From assembly GCF_000743355.1 (NCBI RefSeq), contig NZ_JQEI01000009.1, positions 1-64,000 of the forward strand: 64,000 nucleotides of DNA, in the 5' to 3' direction. Position numbers and translations under genes: made by a program. Each line of letters opens with the position of its first letter. Within the stretch, counting starts at the first letter, position 1. The notes below the pieces were generated by a model. The model was given only the letters and a program-made list of their open reading frames with translations, was not told the origin of the DNA and searched no databases. This DNA is from Serratia sp. Ag1 (GTDB taxonomy: Bacteria > Pseudomonadota > Gammaproteobacteria > Enterobacterales > Enterobacteriaceae). Below, one piece after another: positions 17,536 to 27,140 of this stretch.

Positions 17536-17684
17536 ATAAAAGCAAACAATAAATCTCACCCAGAAGCTCACGAAGCAGAAATTTGCTGATTTTATTCAAA
17601 GGGCAAGCTCTCATCTCCTGCCGACTCCCCTTTCGCAGCGCTTAAACAGATAACCGACCGAGTTGCCTCGGCCGATTTTGCCTA

Positions 17685-18128
17685 TCAATCAGGCAGTTTA
17701 TTGTAAGGATTATCAATTAAATAAACCCATTTGCCCTGTGCATTCTTGCGAAACACTTCACTGGCAAACCATTCTTCCTGCACTTTGCCATTCATATCAA
17801 CCAACTGCCAACGGCCACTTCTTAAAATAATGTCGCCATTCTGTACCGTGTTTGAAGAACCAGGAACGCTTTGGACACGCATATTTTTATCCGCCAGTAT
17901 CTCGCGAAATCCTTGCTTAATTTCGTCCCGACCTTTGGCAAGAGTGCCGTCCTGTTTGACCAGAATGCCTTTTTCATCAAAAAACTGCGCGATAGCTTCC
18001 ACATCCCGCGCCGCCATAGCCTGACCAAAACCCGTGCGCGTGCTATTCAACTCATCGACAGCATGGGCGCTCCCCATAACTGTAAACAAGAGCGTAACAA
18101 TGACTTTTTTGTAGCCTACTGTAAGCAT
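17685..18128 (-). CDS. Secreted SnoaL-like/SgcJ-EcaC family protein
   Basis: A 147-residue protein with a signal peptide (about 1-24, ending GSAHA) and a DUF4440/SnoaL-type NTF2-like fold: FGQAMAARDVEAIAQFFDEKG, then GRDEIKQGFREIL and SGRWQLVDMNGKVQEEWFASEVF. Members bind small ligands or act in oxidoreductase or cyclase contexts; no specific function can be named. The start at 18128 is chosen because GAGGT lies 8 bases upstream and the signal peptide begins there. Confidence 0.7.
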   Translation of the reverse strand: MLTVGYKKVIVTLLFTVMGSAHAVDELNSTRTGFGQAMAARDVEAIAQFFDEKGILVKQDGTLAKGRDEIKQGFREILADKNMRVQSVPGSSNTVQNGDIILRSGRWQLVDMNGKVQEEWFASEVFRKNAQGKWVYLIDNPYNKLPD

Positions 18129-18289
18129 GGTGTATACCTCATAATGGGAACAGGATAATGACTGAAGCCCGTAAGGTAACACCTTGTTAGAAATATAAAA
18201 ACATTCGTGAGCTCTCGTTCCCCTCCCCTAGCCTTTAACCATGCCCGATAGACCTTTACCGGGCATTTTATTCAGACGGGTATTACCGG

Positions 18290-18943
18290 CTATTGTCTTA
18301 CCGGAAAGTTTGCCGACTGCTGGTGCGTCCAACTCAGCATCTGGGCTGCCAGCCTGTCACTGGCCAAACCGAATGCCTGTACCACTTTATCCATTGACCT
18401 GCCGCTTATCGACTGCCGAACTTCGAAGCTGCGGCTCGTGATCACTCGGCGATCGGAAGTGCGTACCAGGCGTGCGTCAAAACGAATCACCACTTCCCCG
18501 CTGTCGCCGTTATACACACCTTGGAATGACAGCAGTTCACCGTTAAGTTCAACCTCAGCCTGCACGTTGTCTTCATCGCCACTCACTGAGAGGAAGCGGC
18601 CATCGGCACGGAACTCCTGAATCAAGCGGTTACGCAACAATAACGGAGCTGGATCGCTCCAACGTGAGCCGGAGAAAGAGGTAATCTCCGCCCCTTGAGG
18701 CTGAACGGCAATCCGCGAACTGTTCAGAAACTGGTTAGTGGTCGGTTGAACAATACGCAACGATTGACCAAACGACTGCCCGCTGCCATAACCGGCCACA
18801 GGCTGAGCAGGCAACAGATAGACCTGCAGCACCGGGCTTTCCGGCAAAATAGTGCAGGCCACCAACGGCATAAACAACATCAGGGCTAACAGCCGTAAGG
18901 CGTTACGGCGGTAGCGTGCATAGATAACGCGGAAGTCAGTCAT
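18290..18943 (-). CDS. MCE-operon outer-membrane lipoprotein (PqiC/ABC-auxiliary type)
   Basis: A 217-residue lipoprotein with lipobox LVAC near residue 30 and an ABC-type transport auxiliary (PqiC/YmbA-like) domain: ILPESPVLQVYLLPAQP, SSRIAVQPQGAEITSFSGSR, LLRNRLIQEF, VYNGDSGEVVIRFDARLV. Last gene of a four-gene MCE operon; its start overlaps the MCE gene's stop (ATGA). Probably tethers the lipid-transport assembly at the outer membrane. Confidence 0.85.
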   Translation of the reverse strand: MTDFRVIYARYRRNALRLLALMLFMPLVACTILPESPVLQVYLLPAQPVAGYGSGQSFGQSLRIVQPTTNQFLNSSRIAVQPQGAEITSFSGSRWSDPAPLLLRNRLIQEFRADGRFLSVSGDEDNVQAEVELNGELLSFQGVYNGDSGEVVIRFDARLVRTSDRRVITSRSFEVRQSISGRSMDKVVQAFGLASDRLAAQMLSWTHQQSANFPVRQ

Positions 18944-19881
18944 TGTGGTGTAAACTCCTTGGTACGTTCGCGGCCTCTGAGCAAGGCGGACGGGTTTTCT
19001 TCCAGACGATTCATCGCACCGCGCAATGCCACCAGCGTTCTGCGCAATTCGTCAACCGCCGGGCCGAGTTCGTTGAATCCCTGCATCCCACTACTCAGCG
19101 AGCTTTGGTTTTCACTGATCAGTTTGTTAAGCAGCGCGCTGGTTTGTTCCAACGATGCCATGGTTTTGGCCGCGTTAGCGACCAACAGCTTACCTTGCCC
19201 ATCGAGCAGACCATTAGCATTGCGAACCAGACGATTGGTTTGTGCCAACGTGTCATTACCCTGCTTGGTCAGCAGCGCCAACTGTTTTATTACCGTGCGG
19301 ATGTCCTCACGCTCCCCAGCCACAGTACCGGTTATCTTTTCCAGATTATCCAGCGTGTTGACCAAACGCTGTTGGTTATCCGGCGTCAACACCTGGTTGA
19401 GACGCATCAGCACTTCATTGATATTGGTGACCAAATCTTCACCATTGGTGAGCAATTGGCTTAACGGTGATGGGGTCGCAATAATCACCGGAATTTCACC
19501 ATTTTGCCCCTCCAGCAACGGGCTAGCCTCAGAACCGCTACTAAGCTGAATGTTGGACGTCCCAGTAATGCCCGCGACGGCCAGCCGAGCCTGAGTGTCC
19601 TTTCTGATCGGTGCCGAAGCGGCTACCCGGACACGGGCCCAGACTTTGCTTGGCACCTCTTTATCCAGCCGCAGCTGAACCACCTCCCCCACACGGATCC
19701 CGCTGTAGTTCACCGAACTGCCTTGTGAAAGACCACTGACAGCTTCGTTAAACACAATATCGTACAGTTTAAACTGACGATCGCTGCCAGCTTTGGTCAG
19801 CCATAGGCTGAACAGCAGCACAGCGCCGAAGATGATGAGAGTAAACAGACCAATCAGTACATGATGAGCACGGGTTTCCAT
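18940..19881 (-). CDS. MlaD-family MCE-domain protein
   Basis: A 313-residue periplasmic substrate-binding component. One N-terminal transmembrane helix (HVLIGLFTLIIFGAVLLFSL) is followed by one MCE domain (about 38-115: VSGLSQGSSVNYSGIRVGEV to TGTSNIQLSSGS) and a long helical C-terminal region that would form a hexameric needle or tube. Single-MCE architecture separates it from PqiB, which has three. Third gene of the operon; 3 bases after the ATPase stop. Confidence 0.88.
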   Translation of the reverse strand: METRAHHVLIGLFTLIIFGAVLLFSLWLTKAGSDRQFKLYDIVFNEAVSGLSQGSSVNYSGIRVGEVVQLRLDKEVPSKVWARVRVAASAPIRKDTQARLAVAGITGTSNIQLSSGSEASPLLEGQNGEIPVIIATPSPLSQLLTNGEDLVTNINEVLMRLNQVLTPDNQQRLVNTLDNLEKITGTVAGEREDIRTVIKQLALLTKQGNDTLAQTNRLVRNANGLLDGQGKLLVANAAKTMASLEQTSALLNKLISENQSSLSSGMQGFNELGPAVDELRRTLVALRGAMNRLEENPSALLRGRERTKEFTPQ

Positions 19882-19884
19882 TTC

Positions 19885-20685
19885 TTATTGCCTCTCTCGA
19901 ATGTTCGTTACGGTCTGTTGCGCAGCCCGCCCTCGCGGGCCGTGGAAATACTCTTGGATCCAGGCATCATCGGTGGCGGCTACGACGTCCAGTGAATCAA
20001 CCACCAATACCTTTTTCTGCGAAAGCACGGCAACCCGGTCACAAATCGTATAAAGCGTGTCCAGATCGTGGGTCACCAGGAACACGGTTAATCCCAACGC
20101 ATCGCGCAGCGTGCGGATCAGGCTGTCAAAGGCCGCAGCACCGATAGGATCCAGCCCGGCGGTGGGTTCATCCAGAAACAGTATTTCCGGGTCCAGCGCC
20201 AGTGCCCTAGCCAGGGCGGCACGTTTCACCATGCCCCCAGAAAGTGATGCCGGATATTTGTTACCCGCATTGGCAGGCAAACCTGCCAGCGCCAGTTTTA
20301 CCTGAGCCAACTGTTCCGCATCACTGCGTTGTAACCCGGCATATTCAATCAGGGGCAATGCCACATTCTCAGTGACGGTCAGCGAGCTGAACAGCGCCCC
20401 ACGCTGAAACAACACGCCAAATCGCCTTTCCAGCGTGGAACGGCGTAAGCCGGAAAGCGTCATCAAATCTTCACCAAAAACATGGATCTGCCCCGCTGTC
20501 GGGCGGCGTAACCCAACGATGCTGCGCAACAGCACAGATTTACCGGTGCCAGAACCGCCAACCACGCCCAGAATTTCACCACGCCGAACATCAAGATCAA
20601 GATCCTCGTGAACACACTGTTTGCCAAAACAGTTGCGCAATTTACGAATGCGAATAATGGCCTCAGGGGTTGTTTGATTCACCAT
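19885..20685 (-). CDS. MlaF-like ABC transporter ATPase
   Basis: A 266-residue ABC ATPase: Walker A GGSGTGKSVLL, signature LSGGMVKRAAL, Walker B LFLDEPTAGLD, and H-loop VTHD. The signature and D-loop match the Mla/Ttg2A type that drives lipid transport by MCE complexes. It overlaps the permease gene's end by 7 bases. With the permease, MCE protein and lipoprotein it forms a complete exporter or importer of membrane lipids. Confidence 0.9.
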   Translation of the reverse strand: MVNQTTPEAIIRIRKLRNCFGKQCVHEDLDLDVRRGEILGVVGGSGTGKSVLLRSIVGLRRPTAGQIHVFGEDLMTLSGLRRSTLERRFGVLFQRGALFSSLTVTENVALPLIEYAGLQRSDAEQLAQVKLALAGLPANAGNKYPASLSGGMVKRAALARALALDPEILFLDEPTAGLDPIGAAAFDSLIRTLRDALGLTVFLVTHDLDTLYTICDRVAVLSQKKVLVVDSLDVVAATDDAWIQEYFHGPRGRAAQQTVTNIRERQ

Positions 20686-21824
20686 CCCATCTCCATGAAA
20701 AACAGTGCGGCGACGGCATCAAGCAAAATCACCACAAAGATTGAATGTACTACGCTGGACGTTGTGTGAGCCCCGACAGAAGCCGCGCTGCCGCTGACTT
20801 TGAATCCTTCCAGACAACCCACAATCGCAATCAGGAAGGCAAAGACCGGCGCTTTGCTCATCCCCACCAGAAAATGCTGCATGCCTCCGCTGCCCTGCAT
20901 GATGGTCAGGAACATGGTGGGTGAAATATCCAGCGTCAGGACACACACCATTGCGCCACCAAAGATCCCGCTGATCATGCCGATAAAGGTCAGCATCGGC
21001 AGCGCAATCAGCAACGCCAGCACCCGTGGCAATACCAGCATTTCTACCGGATTCAGCCCCAGCGCCTGGATCGCATCAATCTCTTCGTTAGCTTTCATCA
21101 GGCCAATCTGAGCGGTGAAGGCGCTGGCAGTACGGCCTGCCATGAGTATCGCGGTGAGCAACACGGCAAATTCACGCAGGAAGGAAAACACCACCAGATG
21201 AACGGTAAAAATACCGGCACCGAAGGTAGCCAACACCGTGGAGCCGAGAAAAGCGATAACCGCACCCACCAGGAAGGTCAATAACATGATAATTGGTACA
21301 GCGTTGAGGCCGATCTGCTGAATATTGGCCACCAGCGATGTCAGCCGCCAGCGTGAAGGGCGCAGCAGGCTACCAAATAGAGCTTGCAGGGTGAGGCCGA
21401 TGAAGCCTAAGAGATCGATAAAGTTTTGCCAGAAACTGGCCATGGATTGGCCAATGTTGGCAAGCAATTCAACCAGGATGTTTGGCGATTTTTCCGCTGC
21501 CGGTGGATCAAAACCCTGCAGAGAACGGCCAACGGTTTCCAGCAGAACACGGCGTTCTGCTGGCAGAGAAGGCGCGATCTGGCCAAGATTAAGGATCCGC
21601 TCGATACCAAGCAGATTGACCAGTAATGTGGCCCCAGCAGTATCAAGGCCCTGCAGTTGGCTCAGATCAAATACCGCATTACCGGGCAAGCGGGCCTGCA
21701 ATTGCCTGACGCCCATCTCCAGCAAGCGGTAATGCGCCAGTACCCAATCGCCGCGAACCAATGCACGTGGGGGTTGAACAGTATCGTCCAGATTAAGTAA
21801 CGCACTGAGCTGTTGTTCTGCCAT
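20679..21824 (-). CDS. MlaE-family ABC permease with N-terminal STAS-like domain
   Basis: A 381-residue permease. The first about 110 residues are soluble and STAS-like (NAVFDLSQLQGLDTAGATLL), the remainder is an MlaE permease with the conserved EQLGLN-region equivalent NEEIDAIQALGLNPVEMLVLPR. In classical Mla the STAS protein MlaB is a separate gene; here it is fused, as in many stand-alone MCE operons of proteobacteria. First gene of the four-gene operon. Confidence 0.88.
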   Translation of the reverse strand: MAEQQLSALLNLDDTVQPPRALVRGDWVLAHYRLLEMGVRQLQARLPGNAVFDLSQLQGLDTAGATLLVNLLGIERILNLGQIAPSLPAERRVLLETVGRSLQGFDPPAAEKSPNILVELLANIGQSMASFWQNFIDLLGFIGLTLQALFGSLLRPSRWRLTSLVANIQQIGLNAVPIIMLLTFLVGAVIAFLGSTVLATFGAGIFTVHLVVFSFLREFAVLLTAILMAGRTASAFTAQIGLMKANEEIDAIQALGLNPVEMLVLPRVLALLIALPMLTFIGMISGIFGGAMVCVLTLDISPTMFLTIMQGSGGMQHFLVGMSKAPVFAFLIAIVGCLEGFKVSGSAASVGAHTTSSVVHSIFVVILLDAVAALFFMEMGW

Positions 21825-22195
21825 AAAAAGAACCTGTTCCCCTTTACCGGGCTACGTCATCGCAACATAGCTAAAATAAATGACTCATCTATGAGTAACG
21901 TACCATTTTTATTATTCATAGCCTTACAAACAGAAGACGGACTAAGAGTTTATTGTTCAAAACAGCGGCAACATTGCTGACCTCACCGCACGACGTCAAA
22001 ACAATCACCTGAAGGCTTGCTGCAAGACGATACTCTAAGCGTAGCGGGTCTAGGCTGATTTGCTACATCAGCGAAAAAAAATCAATGCGTAACCCCCTAA
22101 TACAGCGTGGGTTTTGGAGCAGAAATGCAGGTGGTGTCGGGAGATCTGGCGGGGATAGGCAGGGCTGAAAAATGCCAGCCCTGCTGCTTGAAAAT
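21825..22195. other. Intergenic region upstream of the MCE operon
   Basis: About 370 bases with no gene. It should hold the minus-strand MCE operon promoter. A hairpin CAGGGCTG/CAGCCCTG at 22160-22183 lies just after the yeeX stop. Confidence 0.5.
22160..22183 (-). terminator. Probable terminator hairpin after yeeX
   Basis: Eight-base perfect stem CAGGGCTG/CAGCCCTG with an 8-base loop, 12 bases past the yeeX stop on the minus strand. There is no clear U-tract, so intrinsic termination is uncertain. Confidence 0.4.
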
Positions 22196-22603
<408 letters not shown>

Positions 22604-22783
22604 TCACATTGGCTTATCTTACCCACTTTAGCGCCAGAGCCAAAACCCGAAGCGCAGTCTTCATGATCTAACCCCTGATTCCTGTCGGCTGGCGGATAGC
22701 GGATTTCTGGTACTTTAAACTGGCACTGTAGTTTGTGGAGATCCCGTTGCTGGATATCGTGAAGGGTTTTCGTTGAGTATGGA

Positions 22784-22809
22784 ACAGGGCATCGCTACCG
22801 ATGCCCTGT
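22784..22809. terminator. Hairpin downstream of the SDR reductase gene
   Basis: Eleven-base perfect stem ACAGGGCATCG/CGATGCCCTGT with loop CTAC, starting 4 bases past the reductase stop codon on the minus strand. No strong U-tract; probably a transcript end. Confidence 0.5.
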
Positions 22810-22812
22810 GGG

Positions 22813-23922
22813 TTATTTAAAATCCACGACCATTTGTTGGGGGATCGACAGCCCATGGGTCGAACGCACGCAGCAGGCAATGTAGTCAGTAAAGCGCGGT
22901 GGCTTCGGCATCCCCAGTTTGAGGATTTTTTCATTGCTGAACCGCACGTTGAGCATGGCAAATGAGCCATACAGGCGCATCGCTTTCAGCATCAGGCGCT
23001 CATTGCATGGCCCGAAGATATCCTTAAGCTGTTTGCGCATTTGCAGCAAAGCTTCGTAGCTGACCTGAGCATAATGGTCGCCAACCGGGGGTTTCTCCAG
23101 CGCAGCAGCAATGGCATGATCGATATCCGCAAAGCTGACGCTGCTCTCTTCACCGGCAGAGATATGATAAACGTCGTTATCCAACCTGTCGCGATTCAGC
23201 AGCATCACCAGCGCCTCCGCACAGTAATCCACCGGAATCACGTCAATATGATCCTGCAATGAACACATGAACTTACGCAGCATCAGTGCCATGCTGAATA
23301 CCCAGAAAATACTGCTGGAGGGTTGGCAACCTAAACGCGTATGGCCAACCACGATCGAAGGGCGTGCAATTACCAGAGGCAATTGCGGGCAAGACTGCCG
23401 CATCAGTTGTTCGATGGTCGACTTGGAACGGGTGTACTCTACCAGGTGCTCTGCGGTCTCCTCAAACTCGGCACTTTCTGCGACCAACGAACCCGGCTCA
23501 GGAGCACAGGACATCGCCGTGCCTACATGAAGAAAACGTTGTAATCCTTTAACCTGTGCCATTCTTTGCGCAAAAGCCAACGTTCCTTCAACATTAACCT
23601 TCCAAATAAGCGGATTATTCCCGAATGAGGCCACTGCGGCACAATTAACCACATGGGTAACATTGTTAATTCGAGGATCAGATAAAAAACAATCAGGCGC
23701 ACTTAAATCACCCAATAAAATGTTTTCTTCATTGAGTTTACCCAATATATTTTTATCAATATTAAACTTTTCCATATTCATGCGAATACGGTTCAAACCC
23801 TGTTGCGCACTCTCGGCCCGCACCAGGAGAAGATAATTAACCCCTTTATTATCAAGCAATAACCTTTCGAGCACTGCACCACCAAGAAAACCCGTAGCGC
23901 CGGTTAATAAAAGCGTTTTCAT
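22813..23922 (-). CDS. Thioester/acyl-CoA reductase-like extended SDR
   Basis: A 369-residue extended SDR: nucleotide-binding GATGFLG at residues 8-14, HVVNCAA, an active-site HVGTAMSC region, and the YxxxK motif as YTRSK (about 170). Residues PLVIARPSIVVG are typical of the male-sterility/thioester-reductase branch, which reduces acyl thioesters to aldehydes or alcohols. No carrier-protein or synthetase gene is adjacent, so it is a stand-alone enzyme; the physiological acyl donor is unknown. Divergent from sbcB. Confidence 0.75.
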   Translation of the reverse strand: MKTLLLTGATGFLGGAVLERLLLDNKGVNYLLLVRAESAQQGLNRIRMNMEKFNIDKNILGKLNEENILLGDLSAPDCFLSDPRINNVTHVVNCAAVASFGNNPLIWKVNVEGTLAFAQRMAQVKGLQRFLHVGTAMSCAPEPGSLVAESAEFEETAEHLVEYTRSKSTIEQLMRQSCPQLPLVIARPSIVVGHTRLGCQPSSSIFWVFSMALMLRKFMCSLQDHIDVIPVDYCAEALVMLLNRDRLDNDVYHISAGEESSVSFADIDHAIAAALEKPPVGDHYAQVSYEALLQMRKQLKDIFGPCNERLMLKAMRLYGSFAMLNVRFSNEKILKLGMPKPPRFTDYIACCVRSTHGLSIPQQMVVDFK

Positions 23923-24242
23923 ACTTGATACCCATGTTGCTATTGAATTTTCTGGATTGTATGCCTGGGTGTATAAACGGAAATTAAATAAAGACCCAGT
24001 GTTGGTTTAGAATTTATTTTCAAAATGTAGCCTTGGTGAATACTTTGAAACATCCACCTGGTATTTAGTTACATCTCTGGTATTTAATTTCTTTAATTGG
24101 CATTAATCTTTCCTTTACCTCTGATGACTCTCGCCATGCTTAATAGGCCGCATTTCTACGCTTAAGCTAAACCATCACTTGGCATAGTCCACCACGCCGT
24201 TACAATAGCGCATATCATCTACGCGACTAAAGAGATGCAATT
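23923..24242. other. Divergent intergenic region between SDR reductase and sbcB
   Basis: About 320 bases, AT-rich, presumably holding both promoters. No repeat or RNA gene seen. Confidence 0.5.
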
Positions 24243-25670
24243 TTGAGCAGCAAGGCACCGGCTACATTTTATATTCACGACTATGAGACCTTCGGTAAAA
24301 GCCCCTCAATGGATCGCCCCGCGCAATTTGCTGGCGTGCGCACCGATATGGATTTCAACATCATCGAAGAACCATTGGTGATCTACTGCGCGCCAGCCGA
24401 TGACTATTTGCCCGAACCAGAGGCGGTCATGATTACCGGCATTACCCCACAACAGGCGCTAGCAAAAGGGGTTAATGAAGCCGAGTTTGCTCGGCAAATC
24501 CATCAAGCGTTCAGCGTGCCCGGCACCTGCATTTTCGGCTACAACAATATTCGTTTTGATGATGAAGTCAGCCGCAATATCTTCTATCGCAACTTCTACG
24601 ATCCCTACGCCTACAGTTGGCAAAACGGTAACTCACGCTGGGATCTGCTCGATGTGATGCGGGCCTGCTATGCATTACGCCCAGAAGGTATCAGTTGGCC
24701 AGAAAATGAAGAAGGATTTCCCAGCTTCCGCTTGGAACATCTGACACGCGCCAACGGTATTGAGCACGAGAATGCACACGACGCGATGGCCGATGTTTAC
24801 GCCACCATTGCCATGGCCAAGTTGGTCAAACAAGCTCAGCCACGGCTGTTTGACTATCTGTTGCAACACCGCAACAAGCACAAATTGAACTCGCTTATCG
24901 ACATTGCCGAAATGACCCCGCTGGTGCACGTTTCCGGCATGTTTGGCGCAACACGTGGCAATACCAGTTGGGTTTCTCCGCTGGCCTGGCATCCTGAGAA
25001 TAAAAACGCGGTGATCATGTGTGACCTGGCCGGAGATATCACGCCATTATTAGAACTGAACGCCGATGAATTGCGTGAACGCCTCTATACCCGGCGCGAT
25101 CGGCTAGCCCCCAACCAGGCACCGGTGCCAATCAAGCTGGTGCAGATCAACAAATGCCCGGTGCTGGCTCCCGCCAAAACGCTGCTGCCAGAAAATGCCG
25201 AGCGCTTGGGGATCGACCGCCAAGCTTGCCTGCAGAACCTGCAAGTGCTGCGCCAACACCCGGAAATCAGGGAAAAAGTGGTAGCGCTGTTTGCTGAGGC
25301 AGAACCTTTTACCTCCATTGACGATGTCGATGCCAAACTGTACGACGGCTTTTTCAGCGATGCCGACAGGGCCGCGATGAAAATTATCCAGCAGACCAAA
25401 CCACAGAATCTGCCTGCGCTGGATTTGGCCTTTAATGATGGCCGGGTGAAAGATTTGCTGTTCCGTTACCGTGCGCGCAATTATCCGAACACGCTGGATG
25501 ACGCAGAGCAGCGCCGCTGGCTGCAACATCGCCAGAACGTGCTCAATGCAGAGCGGGTGCAAAACTATCTATTACAGTTGGAAGCGTTGTATAACCTGCA
25601 TGAAGGGGATCAGGAGAAAATGGCCCTGCTCAAAGCGTTGTTTGACTACGGCAAGCAGTTGGTGGGATAA
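24243..25670 (+). CDS. sbcB: Exodeoxyribonuclease I
   Basis: A 475-residue 3'-5' single-strand DNA exonuclease matching E. coli SbcB throughout (FYIHDYETFG with the catalytic Asp/Glu, GYNNIRFDDEV, NAHDAMADVYATIAMAKLV of the DnaQ-like fold, C-terminal exonuclease I domains). It acts in recombination and mismatch repair and interacts with SSB. The start is TTG at 24243, preceded by AAGAGA 8 bases upstream; no in-frame ATG gives the conserved N-terminus. A three-codon ATG-CAA-TTT-TGA frame overlaps this start. Confidence 0.93.
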   Translation: MSSKAPATFYIHDYETFGKSPSMDRPAQFAGVRTDMDFNIIEEPLVIYCAPADDYLPEPEAVMITGITPQQALAKGVNEAEFARQIHQAFSVPGTCIFGYNNIRFDDEVSRNIFYRNFYDPYAYSWQNGNSRWDLLDVMRACYALRPEGISWPENEEGFPSFRLEHLTRANGIEHENAHDAMADVYATIAMAKLVKQAQPRLFDYLLQHRNKHKLNSLIDIAEMTPLVHVSGMFGATRGNTSWVSPLAWHPENKNAVIMCDLAGDITPLLELNADELRERLYTRRDRLAPNQAPVPIKLVQINKCPVLAPAKTLLPENAERLGIDRQACLQNLQVLRQHPEIREKVVALFAEAEPFTSIDDVDAKLYDGFFSDADRAAMKIIQQTKPQNLPALDLAFNDGRVKDLLFRYRARNYPNTLDDAEQRRWLQHRQNVLNAERVQNYLLQLEALYNLHEGDQEKMALLKALFDYGKQLVG

Positions 25671-25701
25671 GGCTGAGCTTCTGCTTTCGAGAAAAACTCA
25701 G

Positions 25702-25758
25702 GGTGAGGGACATATGTTAACCAAGCCCCTCACCCCGGCCCTCTCCACAAGGAGAGGG
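25702..25758. repeat. Double-hairpin dispersed repeat between sbcB and puuP
   Basis: Two nested inverted repeats: GGTGAGGG (25702-25709) with CCCCTCACC (from 25726), and CCCTCTCC-ACAA-GGAGAGGG (25739-25758). This CCCTCACCCCGGCCCTCTCC type is a common short dispersed element in enterobacterial genomes. Sitting between convergent genes, it may also stop transcription from both sides. Confidence 0.65.
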
Positions 25759-25769
25759 GAGGAAAAGCA

Positions 25770-27140
25770 TTAAGCCACGTCTTCACTCGCCTGTGGCACC
25801 GGCAAACGGAAACTGCGGGTGACAAATGCCAGGTAGATCAGGCCAATCGCTGCCCAGACCAGGCCCAACGTCATTGAGCTGGATTCCAGGTTAATCCACA
25901 GAGCCCCGACGGTCAGCGCTCCCAACACCGGAAGAACCAGATAATTGATCTTATCTTTCAAGGTACGGTTCAACTTGTCACGGATGTAGAACTGCGAAAT
26001 CACCGACAGGTTAACGAAGGTAAAGGCTACCAGCGCACCGAAGTTGATCAACGCAGTCGCGGTTACCAGGTCGAACGACACGGCAGACAGTGCGATCACA
26101 CCAACCAGCAGCACGTTCAACGCTGGAGTACGCCATTTCGGGTGTACATAGCCGAAGAAACGCTCCGGGAATACACCGTCACGGCCCATCACGTACATCA
26201 GACGTGATACCCCTGCATGAGAAGCCATACCGGAAGCCAGCACAGTCACGCAAGAGAACACCAGGATCACTGACTGGAAGAACTTGCCAGCCACATACAG
26301 CATGATTTCAGGCTGTGAGGCATCAGGATCTTTGAAACGTGAGATGTCTGGGAAATACAGCTGCACGAAATAAGACACCACGATGAAGATAATGCCGCCG
26401 ATCAGCGCCGTCAGGAAGATGGCTTTCGGGATCACATTCTCAGCATCTTTGGTTTCTTCCGACAGTGAACTGATGCCGTCAAAACCGAGGAACGAGAAGC
26501 ACAGAATGGTCGCCCCGGTAATCATCGGCACCACATGGGCATTATCAGACCAGAATGGACGGCTGCTGACCAGCGTGCCTGCCCCTTCCCCGTTGGAAAT
26601 ACCGTGGATAACCAGGCCAAGGAACACCACCATGATCGCCACCTGCACCACGACAATAATCGAGTTCAGGTTGGCTACCAGCTTGATGCCACGCAGGTTG
26701 AAAGCCGTCATCAGTGCAACCAGCACCGCAACGAAGATCCATGAAGGCACGCCGGGGAAGATCGCTTCCAGATAAATTTTCGCTAACAGAATATTGATCA
26801 TCGGCATGAACAGGTAGTCCAGCAATGATGACCAGCCCACCATAAAGCCAACGTGCGGGCTGATGGCTTTCTGAGCATAAGTATAAGCAGAGCCGGCAGA
26901 CGGGAACTTGCGGACCAGTTTGCCGTAGCTCAACGCAGTAAACAGAATTGCCAACAGAGCAAAAGCGTAGGCAGTCGCGACGTGACCATCGGTCAGGCCG
27001 GAAACGATACCAAAGGTATCAAAGATAGTCATCGGCTGCAGATACGCCAAGCCCATCATGACTACCGGAACCAAAGTTAGGGTTTTGCGCAGTTGAGCGC
27101 GCTGGCCGGCTGGTGCGGCGCTGATGATGTTATCGGACAT
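25770..27140 (-). CDS. puuP: Putrescine importer PuuP (APC family)
   Basis: A 456-residue APC permease with 12 membrane segments, matching E. coli PuuP in long stretches ([65 protein letters not shown] region, [18 protein letters not shown]). It imports putrescine for degradation by the Puu pathway. AAGGGGGGG lies about 7 bases before the ATG. It is downstream of puuA on the same strand but separated by 487 bases and a strong terminator, so it probably has its own promoter. Confidence 0.9.
   Translation of the reverse strand: MSDNIISAAPAGQRAQLRKTLTLVPVVMMGLAYLQPMTIFDTFGIVSGLTDGHVATAYAFALLAILFTALSYGKLVRKFPSAGSAYTYAQKAISPHVGFMVGWSSLLDYLFMPMINILLAKIYLEAIFPGVPSWIFVAVLVALMTAFNLRGIKLVANLNSIIVVVQVAIMVVFLGLVIHGISNGEGAGTLVSSRPFWSDNAHVVPMITGATILCFSFLGFDGISSLSEETKDAENVIPKAIFLTALIGGIIFIVVSYFVQLYFPDISRFKDPDASQPEIMLYVAGKFFQSVILVFSCVTVLASGMASHAGVSRLMYVMGRDGVFPERFFGYVHPKWRTPALNVLLVGVIALSAVSFDLVTATALINFGALVAFTFVNLSVISQFYIRDKLNRTLKDKINYLVLPVLGALTVGALWINLESSSMTLGLVWAAIGLIYLAFVTRSFRLPVPQASEDVA

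Noticed and set aside
18943-19549. Two overlapping plus-strand frames opposite the MCE gene
   Set aside because: Both are antisense to a well-supported MlaD-family gene in a tight operon.
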